Source: an uncultured Clostridium sp.
GTDB lineage: Bacteria; Bacillota; Clostridia; Lachnospirales; Lachnospiraceae
Direction: 5' to 3'
Length of the DNA: 10,323 bases
Assembly: GCA_900544905.1 (NCBI GenBank)
Contig: UQXF01000107.1
Location: 1-10,323 of the forward strand
Under the pieces are notes generated by a model, which saw only the letters and a program-made list of their open reading frames with translations, was not told the DNA's origin and ran no database searches. Shown here in pieces: positions 1-5,579 of the stretch. The translations under genes and the position numbers were made by a program. Position 1 is the stretch's first letter. Every line of letters begins with the position of its first letter.

Positions 1-47
1 CTACACGCGTAAGATCGTCGGCAGCGTCAGATGTGTATAAGAGACAG
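1..47. other. Illumina Nextera adapter (P5/i5 side), not genomic
   Basis: Bases 1-6 match the end of the P5 primer (CTACAC). Bases 7-14 (GCGTAAGA) are an 8-nt i5 index. Bases 15-28 are the Nextera read-1 adapter segment TCGTCGGCAGCGTC, and 29-47 are the 19-bp Tn5 mosaic end AGATGTGTATAAGAGACAG. This is library-construction sequence. The ATG at 31 lies in the mosaic end and starts a false coding extension (MCIRDS) into secY. Genomic sequence begins at 48. Confidence 0.98.
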
Positions 48-366
48 TTTTTATACTTCTATTACCTTTAATCCGATGGAAGTTGCGAATAATATGAAGA
101 AGAGCGGCGGTTTTATTCCGGGTATCCGGCCTGGAAAACCAACTCAGGATTACTTGAATAAGATTCTGAATTATATTGTGTTAATTGGTGTGGCAGGACT
201 GTTAATTGTAGCTTTGATTCCGATTTTCTTTAACGGAATGTTTAAGGCGGATGTATCCTTTGGTGGAACATCTTTAATCATCATTGTAGGTGTTATTCTT
301 GAGACAATGAAGCAGTTGGAGTCCCAGATGCTGGTTCGTAATTATTCAGGATTCTTGAATGACTAA
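48..366 (+). CDS. secY: Preprotein translocase subunit SecY, C-terminal fragment
   Basis: Channel-forming subunit of the SecYEG translocon in the cytoplasmic membrane, which passes unfolded preproteins across it or inserts membrane proteins. Only about the last 105 residues are present; the 5' end is cut by the library adapter, so no native start is visible. The fragment opens in the stretch FYTSITFNPMEVANNMKKSG and continues through GGFIPGIRPGKPT, a typical SecY cytoplasmic loop that contacts the ribosome or SecA. Two hydrophobic segments follow (about YIVLIGVAGLLIVALIPIFF and SLIIIVGVILETM), matching the last two transmembrane helices. The protein ends with the characteristic QLESQMLVRNYSGFL tail and a TAA stop. 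SecY directly before adk and map is the standard bacterial order. The first apparent residues MCIRDS are adapter-encoded and must be removed. Confidence 0.97.
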
Positions 367-392
367 TATTTTTACTATTATGAACGTATATA

Positions 393-430
393 AAACCGTA
401 GGAAAACAGTACGCTGTATCCCTGCGGTTT
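393..430 (+). other. Hairpin just downstream of secY
   Basis: AAACCGTAGG (393-402) pairs with CCTGCGGTTT (421-430) over 10 bp with one G-U. An inner ACAG/CTGT stem (406-409 with 414-417) closes a TACG loop. It lies 27 nt after the secY stop. No T-run follows, so it is a poor intrinsic terminator. It may be an mRNA-processing or stabilising hairpin, or part of the larger structured region that follows. Confidence 0.4.
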
Positions 431-437
431 GTCGCAT

Positions 438-559
438 TGAATGAACGCAGCTTTCGAAGGAATGCTGTAACTGCTTGCAGTTACAGGCATTCTAAGAAAG
501 CTATGTGAGTGAAACGAACACCGAGATGGAGCGGAGCGGAATCGAGGTGCGTTCATTCA
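438..559 (+). repeat. Structured repeat element, copy A (secY-adk gap)
   Basis: The sequence folds as a multi-stem junction. Outer stem P1 is 10 bp: 438-447 (TGAATGAACG) with 550-559 (CGTTCATTCA). A long inner hairpin P2 runs from 449 to 502: AGCTTTC/GAAAGCT, then GAATGC/GCATTC, then TGTAACTG/CAGTTACA closing a CTTG loop. Stem P3 is CACC (519-522) with GGTG (546-549). P3 encloses the core GAGATGGAGC (523-532), GG, AGCGGAATCGA (535-545). P3 ends flush against the 3' arm of P1. The same architecture, with the same core and different stem sequences, recurs at 4396-4520. I do not recognise a named RNA or repeat family. It could be a structured RNA in the operon transcript or a REP/MITE-like mobile palindrome. 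Confidence 0.65.
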
Positions 560-664
560 TAGAGGAAGACGGAGCTATTTAGGTGAAACGAACACCGAGA
601 TGAAGCGGAGCGGAATCGAGGTGCGTTCATGGAGCAGAGCAGAAACGAACACCGAGATGGAGCG
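499..664 (+). repeat. Imperfect tandem repeats of the core element
   Basis: A 58-nt unit at 499-556 is repeated at 573-630 with four mismatches and no gaps, a 74-nt period. A third, truncated unit at 642-664 keeps the 23-nt start (GAAACGAACACCGAGATGG plus AGCG) and runs into the adk ribosome binding site. The second unit keeps stem P3 (CACC 593-596, GGTG 620-623) and the 3' arm CGTTCAT (624-630) but has no nearby 5' partner of its own. The repeats fill the gap before adk and contain no credible gene. Confidence 0.8.
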
Positions 665-686
665 AAAAATTTATGGAGGATAGGTT

Positions 687-1331
687 ATGAAGATTATTAT
701 GTTAGGTGCGCCTGGAGCAGGAAAAGGTACACAGGCAAAAATGATTGCTGCAAAATATGGAATTCCGCATATTTCAACTGGAGACATTTTCCGTGCCAAC
801 ATTAAAAATGGTACAGAATTAGGAGCAAAGGCAAAGGAATATATGGATAAAGGCCTTTTAGTACCGGATGAGCTGGTGGTTGATTTAGTAATGGACCGTT
901 TTAAAGAGCCTGATTGTGAAAAGGGATATGTGTTAGATGGATTCCCAAGAACAATTCCTCAGGCAGAGGCGCTTGATAAGGCATTGACTGCAATTGGTGA
1001 GAGCATCGATTATGCCATCAATGTGGAAGTGCCGGATGAAAATATTATTAACAGAATGGGCGGCAGACGTGCATGTGTAGGCTGTGGAGCAACATATCAT
1101 ATTGTATACAGCCCAACCAAGGTAGAGGGTAAATGCGATACCTGTGGAGCAGATTTGATTATTCGTGATGATGATAAGCCGGAGACTGTTAAAAACAGAC
1201 TTGCTGTTTATCATGAGCAGACACAGCCTTTAATTGATTATTATACCAGCAAGGGCATTACCCGTGAGGTGGATGGAACCGTTGATATGAAGGATGTCTT
1301 TGAGGCAATTGTTAAAATTTTAGGTGAATAA
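687..1331 (+). CDS. adk: Adenylate kinase, zinc-type long form
   Basis: Catalyses reversible phosphoryl transfer ATP + AMP = 2 ADP in the cytoplasm, balancing the adenylate pool. The 214 residues match the long bacterial form. Visible motifs are the P-loop GAPGAGKGT (7-15), the AMP-site region HISTGD (28-33) and DGFPRT (84-89). The LID domain has four zinc-binding cysteines (C130, C133, C150, C153), the structural zinc site common in Gram-positive enzymes. The segment RDDDKPETVKNRL (160-172) carries the conserved Asp and Arg residues that close over ATP. The ATG is set by GGAGGA at 675-680, 6 nt upstream. Gene order secY-adk-map is standard. The 320-bp gap before it is unusually long and holds the structured repeats, so its transcription may depend on readthrough from secY; I see no convincing promoter there. 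Confidence 0.98.
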   Translation: MKIIMLGAPGAGKGTQAKMIAAKYGIPHISTGDIFRANIKNGTELGAKAKEYMDKGLLVPDELVVDLVMDRFKEPDCEKGYVLDGFPRTIPQAEALDKALTAIGESIDYAINVEVPDENIINRMGGRRACVGCGATYHIVYSPTKVEGKCDTCGADLIIRDDDKPETVKNRLAVYHEQTQPLIDYYTSKGITREVDGTVDMKDVFEAIVKILGE

Positions 1332-1333
1332 GA

Positions 1334-2101
1334 ATGGCAGTTTCAATTAAATCGAAAGCAGAAATTGAACTCATGCGTGAGGCGGGAAGAATTCTCGCCA
1401 TCACCCATGATGAACTGGCAAAGCGTGTAAAGCCAGGAATGTCTACACTGGAGGTAGACCGGATAGGTGAAGAGATTATCAGAAGCTATGGATGTATCCC
1501 GTCTTTCCTGAATTACAACGGATACCCGGCATCTATTTGTGTGTCAATCAATGAGGAAGTGGTGCATGGTATTCCAAATGAACACCGCATTATCCAGGAG
1601 GATGATATTGTCAGCCTGGATGCAGGAGTAATATATAAGGGATATCATTCTGATGCGGCAAGAACTTTGATTATGCCGGCAGTATCCGATGAGATAAAGG
1701 AACTGGTAAAGATAACAAGAGAATGTTTTTTTGAGGGTATGAAAGAGGCTGTTGCAGGTAATCATGTAGTTGATATTGGAAGAGCAGTCCAGAAGCATGC
1801 AGAAGCCCATGGATATTCCGTGGTCAGAGACCTGATAGGTCACGGAGTAGGCTCCAGGCTACATGAAGACCCGGAGGTTCCAAACTTTGCAGGCTTGAGG
1901 CGGGGCGCAAAGCTTCGTCCTGGTATGACGATTGCAGTGGAACCAATGATTAATCTGGGTGAATATGATGTATACTGGGAAGATGATGACTGGACCGTTG
2001 TGACAGAGGATGGTTTACCGTCTGCACATTATGAGAATACGATACTGATTACAGAGGGAGAGCCGGAAATTCTGTCCCAGGCTCCCGGAATTGCACTATA
2101 A
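1334..2101 (+). CDS. map: Methionine aminopeptidase, type I
   Basis: Removes the initiator methionine from nascent proteins whose second residue is small. The 255-residue protein is a single pita-bread catalytic domain with no N-terminal extension. The five metal ligands of the family are at the expected places: D96 (SLDAG), D107 (HSDAAR), H170 (GHGVG), E203 (VEP) and E234 (HYENT). H78 (VVHGIP) is the conserved substrate-site histidine. The start lies only 2 nt after the adk stop and has a poor Shine-Dalgarno (AGGTGA inside the last adk codons), which suggests translational coupling to adk. Many Firmicutes have a small KOW-domain RNA-binding gene next; here infA follows instead. Confidence 0.97.
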   Translation: MAVSIKSKAEIELMREAGRILAITHDELAKRVKPGMSTLEVDRIGEEIIRSYGCIPSFLNYNGYPASICVSINEEVVHGIPNEHRIIQEDDIVSLDAGVIYKGYHSDAARTLIMPAVSDEIKELVKITRECFFEGMKEAVAGNHVVDIGRAVQKHAEAHGYSVVRDLIGHGVGSRLHEDPEVPNFAGLRRGAKLRPGMTIAVEPMINLGEYDVYWEDDDWTVVTEDGLPSAHYENTILITEGEPEILSQAPGIAL

Positions 2102-2169
2102 TATAGAAATGAACAAAAAAGTGCAGGATGCATAGAGTCGATTGGAATTTAAAACAGGAGGATTTATAT

Positions 2170-2388
2170 ATGTCTAAAGCAGATGTGATTGAAATTGAGG
2201 GAACTGTAATTGAGAAATTGCCGAATGCCATGTTTAAGGTAGAGCTGGAAAATGGGCACGAAGTATTGGCACATATTAGTGGAAAGCTGAGAATGAATTA
2301 CATTAAAATTTTGCCGGGGGATAAGGTTACGTTGGAATTATCTCCATATGATTTGACAAAAGGAAGGATTAAATGGAGAGAAAAGTAG
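2170..2388 (+). CDS. infA: Translation initiation factor IF-1
   Basis: Small cytoplasmic OB-fold protein that sits in the 30S A site during initiation and assists IF-2 and IF-3. The product is 72 residues (MSKADVIEIEGTVIEKLPNA to GRIKWREK), the usual family length, with the conserved HISGKLRMNYIKILPGDKV segment. A longer reading from the ATG at 2128 would add 14 residues (MHRVDWNLKQEDLY) that are not part of IF-1. The ATG at 2170 has an ideal AGGAGG (2156-2161) 8 nt upstream, which sits inside that false extension and decides the start. It follows map by 68 nt and belongs to the same operon. Confidence 0.97.
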   Translation: MSKADVIEIEGTVIEKLPNAMFKVELENGHEVLAHISGKLRMNYIKILPGDKVTLELSPYDLTKGRIKWREK

Positions 2389-2448
2389 AATTTTCTTAAA
2401 AAAAATTGGAAAAACAGAAAAAAACTTGGAAATATAAGAAAATTTTGC

Positions 2449-2477
2449 TTGCATTGAATAAATTAAGATGATAGAAT
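2449..2477 (+). promoter_or_regulatory. Probable internal promoter before rpmJ
   Basis: TTGCAT (2449-2454), a 17-nt spacer, then TAGAAT (2472-2477) preceded by TGA, which gives an extended -10 (TGnTAGAAT). The -35 is weak. The sequence upstream (2389-2448) is strongly A-rich with repeated A-tracts and could act as an UP element. The predicted start near 2484 would give a leader of about 100 nt before rpmJ. It would let the rpmJ-rplQ segment be transcribed independently of secY-infA. Confidence 0.5.
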
Positions 2478-2491
2478 AGATATTCGTAGCG

Positions 2492-2542
2492 GACTTTTTA
2501 CAGAAAAGGTCGGCGGGCAGGGAATACACGGCAGATGTATTC
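2492..2542 (+). promoter_or_regulatory. Leader hairpins upstream of rpmJ
   Basis: Two simple hairpins lie between the predicted transcription start and the rpmJ ribosome binding site. GACTTTTT (2492-2499) pairs with AAAAGGTC (2504-2511) around an ACAG loop. GAATAC (2522-2527) pairs with GTATTC (2537-2542). They may form a short structured leader, but stems of this length can arise by chance and I do not recognise a known ribosomal leader. Confidence 0.3.
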
Positions 2543-2580
2543 ACGTCTGATGACACTGTTTTGAAAGGAGAGAGATTTTA

Positions 2581-2694
2581 ATGAAGGTTAGAGCATCCGT
2601 AAAACCAATTTGCGATAAGTGCAAAGTCATTAAAAGAAAAGGTAGTATCAGAGTTATCTGTGAGAACCCTAAACACAAACAGAGACAAGGTTAG
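2581..2694 (+). CDS. rpmJ: 50S ribosomal protein L36 (bL36), zinc form
   Basis: Smallest protein of the large ribosomal subunit, a zinc ribbon that binds 23S rRNA. The 37-residue product begins MKVRASVKPICDKCKVIKRK and ends NPKHKQRQG, the exact length of the zinc-containing form. The ligands are C11, C14, C27 and H32. The start follows a GAAAGGAGAGAG ribosome binding region at about 2563-2574. The infA-rpmJ order is standard. Unusually, 279 nt separate it from rpsM, where a short gap is the norm. Confidence 0.98.
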   Translation: MKVRASVKPICDKCKVIKRKGSIRVICENPKHKQRQG

Positions 2695-2973
2695 ATGATA
2701 GCCCATCTTAAAGACCCCTCGAAGTTTGTTAACCAAAGTAGCACTGTATTCCCAGTGTGAAGTTCCTTCTATATTATCATTATTGGTATAGAAGATGATT
2801 TTAGAAAGCGGCTGTAGCATGGGTTGTCATTAGCCTATGCAACATATCAATAGAATGGATTTGAAGCAAAGACGTATGCATTTCACCCGTATGCGATACA
2901 TACGGATACGTTGATGGTTAGGGAATCCAGACATTCAAGAAAAAAGTATTAATTATGGAGGTGCACAGTCACA
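2695..2973 (+). promoter_or_regulatory. Long hairpin-rich rpmJ-rpsM intergenic region
   Basis: No gene is seen in this 279-bp gap. It holds several stems: AGATG (2693-2697) with CATCT (2704-2708); CACTG (2742-2746) with CAGTG (2753-2757); CTTCTATA (2766-2773) with TATAGAAG (2787-2794); and a nested pair in which CCGTATG (2887-2893) pairs with CATACGG (2899-2905) around CGATA, enclosed by ACGTAT (2872-2877) with ATACGT (2906-2911). The core of the other structured repeat is absent. A structured leader controlling rpsM-rpsK-rpsD-rpoA is possible, since S4 is an autoregulator of its operon in other bacteria, but nothing here identifies the ligand. The rpsM ribosome binding site is GGAGGTG (2957-2963). 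Confidence 0.4.
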
Positions 2974-3342
2974 ATGGCTCGTATTTCAGGTGTAGATTTA
3001 CCAAGAGAAAAGCGTGTTGAGATCGGTCTTACCTATATTTATGGTATTGGACTTCCATCATCTCAGCGTATTTTAAAAGAAGCAAATGTTAATCCTGATA
3101 CCCGTGTTCGTGATTTGACTGATGATGAGGTTAAGAGAATCAGTGAGATTATCAATGAGACACAGATGGTAGAGGGTGATTTACGTAGAGAAATCGCTAT
3201 GAACATCAAGCGTTTACAGGAAATTGGATGTTATCGTGGAATCCGTCATAGAAAGGGCTTGCCAGTTCGTGGTCAGAAGACCAAGACAAATGCAAGAACT
3301 CGTAAGGGTCCAAAGAGAACCGTTGCAAATAAGAAGAAATAA
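2974..3342 (+). CDS. rpsM: 30S ribosomal protein S13 (uS13)
   Basis: Protein of the 30S head that contacts 16S rRNA, the P-site tRNA and the inter-subunit bridges to the 50S. The 122 residues are the normal length. The N-terminus MARISGVDLPREKRVEIGLT and the YGIG turn at 23-26 are typical of the helix-two-turn-helix domain. The C-terminus has the conserved GLPVRGQ (95-101) followed by a very basic tail (KTKTNARTRKGPKRTVANKKK region) that reaches toward the tRNA. The ATG lies 10 nt after GGAGGTG. It starts the rpsM-rpsK-rpsD cluster, with 33 nt to rpsK. Confidence 0.98.
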   Translation: MARISGVDLPREKRVEIGLTYIYGIGLPSSQRILKEANVNPDTRVRDLTDDEVKRISEIINETQMVEGDLRREIAMNIKRLQEIGCYRGIRHRKGLPVRGQKTKTNARTRKGPKRTVANKKK

Positions 3343-3375
3343 GATTCGTTTATATTTAACAGGAGGTTAAGTTTA

Positions 3376-3768
3376 ATGGCTAAAGTTACAAAAAAAGTGA
3401 CGAAGAAGCGTGTTAAGAAGAATGTTGAACACGGACAGGCACACATTCAGTCATCTTTTAATAATACAATTGTTACATTAACCGATAATGAAGGTAATGC
3501 ACTTTCATGGGCAAGTGCTGGCGAATTGGGATTTAAAGGCTCTAAGAAGTCTACTCCTTATGCAGCACAGATGGCAGCAGAGACTGCGACGAAGGCAGCT
3601 CTTATTCACGGTTTAAAGAAGGTTGACGTTATGGTTAAGGGACCAGGTTCTGGTCGTGAAGCTGCAATTCGTGCACTTCAGGCAGCAGGTCTGGAAGTAC
3701 TTAGTATTCGTGACGTGACACCGGTTCCGCACAATGGTTGTCGTCCACCAAAACGTAGAAGAGTGTAA
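3376..3768 (+). CDS. rpsK: 30S ribosomal protein S11 (uS11)
   Basis: Platform protein of the 30S subunit, close to the mRNA exit path and the 690 loop of 16S rRNA. The 130-residue product has a lysine-rich N-terminus (MAKVTKKVTKKRVKKN), the core GHAHI-type segment (here GQAHIQSSFNNTIVTLTD, 20-37), GPGSGREAAIRAL (89-101) and the C-terminal signature DVTPVPHNGCRPPKRRRV (113-130). AGGAGG at 3361-3366 sits 9 nt before the ATG. It is cotranscribed with rpsM upstream and rpsD 16 nt downstream. Confidence 0.98.
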   Translation: MAKVTKKVTKKRVKKNVEHGQAHIQSSFNNTIVTLTDNEGNALSWASAGELGFKGSKKSTPYAAQMAAETATKAALIHGLKKVDVMVKGPGSGREAAIRALQAAGLEVLSIRDVTPVPHNGCRPPKRRRV

Positions 3769-3784
3769 TAGGAGGTACAGTTAG

Positions 3785-4378
3785 ATGGCAGTAGATAGAA
3801 CCCCAGTTCTTAAGAGATGCAGATCTTTAGGCATGGAGCCAATGTATCTCGGAATTGATAAGAAATCAAATAGAAAATTAGTCAGAGCAAATAGAAAGAT
3901 GAGTGAGTACGGCTTACAGCTTCGCGAGAAGCAGAAAGCAAAATTCATCTACGGTGTATTGGAGAAGCCTTTCCGTAATCTTTATGCAACAGCAGAGAGA
4001 ATGAAAGGTTTGACAGGTCCAAACTTAATGATTCTTTTAGAGTGCAGATTGGACAATGTTGTATTCCGTTTAGGCTTGGCAAGAACACGTAAGGAAGCAA
4101 GACAGATTGTTGACCACAAGCATGTATTAGTTAATGGTAAGTGTGTTAACATTCCATCCTACAGAGTAAAAGCTGGAGATAAGATTGAAATCAGAGAGAA
4201 GAGCAAGTCTCTTCAGAGATATAAGGACATTTTGGAAGTGACTGGTGGAAGACTGGTTCCGGCATGGCTGGAAGCTGACCAGGAAAATCTTTGTGGTACC
4301 GTTACAGAGTTGCCATTAAGAGAGCAGATTGATGTTCCTGTAAATGAAACACTTATTGTCGAGTTATATTCTAAGTAA
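3785..4378 (+). CDS. rpsD: 30S ribosomal protein S4 (uS4)
   Basis: Primary 16S rRNA-binding protein that nucleates 30S assembly. In several bacteria it also represses translation of its own operon. The 197-residue product has the S4 N-terminal domain (about 1-86) and the S4 RNA-binding domain (about 87-150, CRLDNVVFRLGLARTRKEAR to NIPSYRVKAGDKIEI). Only C12 is present in the N-terminal region, so this is the zinc-free form. GGAGGT (3771-3776) precedes the ATG by 8 nt. Placement between rpsK and rpoA is the clostridial and proteobacterial arrangement; in Bacillus rpsD lies elsewhere. The 190 nt to rpoA hold a copy of the structured repeat. Confidence 0.98.
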   Translation: MAVDRTPVLKRCRSLGMEPMYLGIDKKSNRKLVRANRKMSEYGLQLREKQKAKFIYGVLEKPFRNLYATAERMKGLTGPNLMILLECRLDNVVFRLGLARTRKEARQIVDHKHVLVNGKCVNIPSYRVKAGDKIEIREKSKSLQRYKDILEVTGGRLVPAWLEADQENLCGTVTELPLREQIDVPVNETLIVELYSK

Positions 4379-4395
4379 TGTTCGATAACTATTTA

Positions 4396-4520
4396 GAACT
4401 GCACATAATTTTCAAAACAGATTATGCAGGCCTGCTTGCAAATAAGCTGTTTTGGAAAATTATGTATAGGGCGTTTAGCCCGAGCGAGATGGAGCCTTAG
4501 CGGAATCGAGCTTGCAGTTC
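4396..4520 (+). repeat. Structured repeat element, copy B (rpsD-rpoA gap)
   Basis: Outer stem P1 is 8 bp: GAACTGCA (4396-4403) with TGCAGTTC (4513-4520). Inner hairpin P2 pairs 4404-4420 with 4447-4464 over about 17 bp with a single bulged G, and its apical part contains the palindrome GCAGGCCTGC (4426-4435). A small hairpin GGGC (4469-4472)/GCCC (4478-4481) closes a GTTTA loop. Stem P3 is AGC (4483-4485) with GCT (4510-4512). It surrounds the core GAGATGGAGC (4486-4495), CTT, AGCGGAATCGA (4499-4509). The core is identical to that at 523-545 apart from the short spacer, while P1, P2 and P3 differ in sequence. It ends 36 nt before the rpoA Shine-Dalgarno. No terminator T-run follows, so readthrough into rpoA is expected. 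Confidence 0.7.
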
Positions 4521-4568
4521 CAATAAAGTTATGAGAGGCATTGTAAAACTTTTAAGGAGGTTCCTAGC

Positions 4569-5525
4569 GTGTTTGAATTCGAAAAACCAAGAATTGAAAT
4601 CGCAGAGATTTCAGAAGACAACAGATACGGTAAATTTGTAGTAGAACCTTTAGAGAGAGGCTATGGTACAACACTGGGTAATTCTTTGAGAAGAATTATG
4701 TTATCATCATTACCAGGTTCCGCCGTAAGCTATGTAAAAATCAAAGGCGTTTTACATGAGTTTAGTTCTATACCAGGTGTTAAGGAAGATGTGACTGAGA
4801 TTATCATGAACATCAAAGAATTAGCCATTAAGAATAACAGCAGCTCAAATGAGCCAAAGCAGGCTTATATAGAGTATGTTGGCGAAGGTGTAGTTACCGC
4901 AGCAGATATTCATGTTGATAGCGATATCGAAATTTTGAATCCAGACTTAGTGATTGCTACTTTAAGTGGTTCAGAGGCGAGATTTGACATGGAACTTACC
5001 ATTACCAAGGGTAGAGGGTATGTTGGTTCGGATAAGAATAAGAAGGAAGATACTTCAATTGATGTGATTGCAGTAGATTCTATTTATACACCAGTAGAGC
5101 GCGTTAATCTTACAGTTGAGAATACGCGTGTTGGTCAGATTACCGATTATGATAAGCTTACTTTAGATGTGTATACCAATGGTACATTGGCACCGGATGA
5201 GGCAGTAAGCTTAGCAGCAAAGGTATTAAGTGAACATCTCAATTTATTTATTGATTTATCAGAAAATGCGAAATCAGCAGAAGTAATGGTAGAGAAAGAA
5301 GATAATGAGAAAGAAAAAGTATTGGAAATGAACATTGATGAATTAGAGTTATCTGTTCGTTCCTTTAACTGCTTAAAGAGAGCAGGTATTAATACGGTAG
5401 AAGAGTTAACAAATAAGACTCCAGAGGATATGATGAAGGTTCGTAATTTGGGACGGAAGTCATTAGAGGAAGTCCTGAACAAATTAAAGGAGCTTAACTT
5501 ATCTCTGAATACTGGAGAAGAGTAA
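4569..5525 (+). CDS. rpoA: DNA-directed RNA polymerase subunit alpha
   Basis: Two copies scaffold assembly of the core RNA polymerase, and the C-terminal domain contacts UP elements and activators. The 318 residues fit the family (about 314-330). The N-terminal domain (about 1-230) carries RGYGTTLGNSLRRIMLSSLP (30-49), the dimerisation and beta-contact region. A charged linker (239-253, rich in E and K) leads to the C-terminal domain (about 254-312) with SVRSFNCLKRAGINTVEEL. R264 there corresponds to the DNA-contacting Arg265 of E. coli. NLGRKSLEE (293-301) is the second helix-hairpin-helix region. The start is GTG at 4569, fixed by AAGGAGG (4554-4560) 8 nt upstream and by the family N-terminus MFEFEKPRIEI. 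rplQ follows after 54 nt. Confidence 0.98.
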   Translation: MFEFEKPRIEIAEISEDNRYGKFVVEPLERGYGTTLGNSLRRIMLSSLPGSAVSYVKIKGVLHEFSSIPGVKEDVTEIIMNIKELAIKNNSSSNEPKQAYIEYVGEGVVTAADIHVDSDIEILNPDLVIATLSGSEARFDMELTITKGRGYVGSDKNKKEDTSIDVIAVDSIYTPVERVNLTVENTRVGQITDYDKLTLDVYTNGTLAPDEAVSLAAKVLSEHLNLFIDLSENAKSAEVMVEKEDNEKEKVLEMNIDELELSVRSFNCLKRAGINTVEELTNKTPEDMMKVRNLGRKSLEEVLNKLKELNLSLNTGEE

Positions 5526-5579
5526 AAAGGAAACACTTAAGCCGAATAATAGTAAGCAAAGTGAAGGAGGAAATACATC

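Noticed and set aside
293..556. Minus-strand ORF of 87 residues in the secY-adk gap
   Set aside because: It covers the end of secY and the palindromic repeat region, and the predicted protein is low-complexity Ser/Arg-rich with no known pattern.
511..664. Short repeats that could suggest a CRISPR array
   Set aside because: There are only two full copies and one partial. The unit is long (46-58 nt), the intervals are unequal (28 and 11 nt between the 46-nt units), and there are no cas genes. The same core recurs far away inside a different stem context.
2128..2169. N-terminal extension of IF-1 from the ATG at 2128
   Set aside because: It would make the protein longer than the universal 72 residues, and it contains the perfect AGGAGG that serves the ATG at 2170.
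2578..2820. Minus-strand ORF of 80 residues across rpmJ and the following gap
   Set aside because: It overlaps the clear rpmJ gene antisense and shows no family pattern, so I do not use it to explain the long gap.
2824..2856. Possible promoter before rpsM (TTGTCA with TATCAA or TAGAAT)
   Set aside because: The spacers would be 15 or 21 nt, outside the favourable range.
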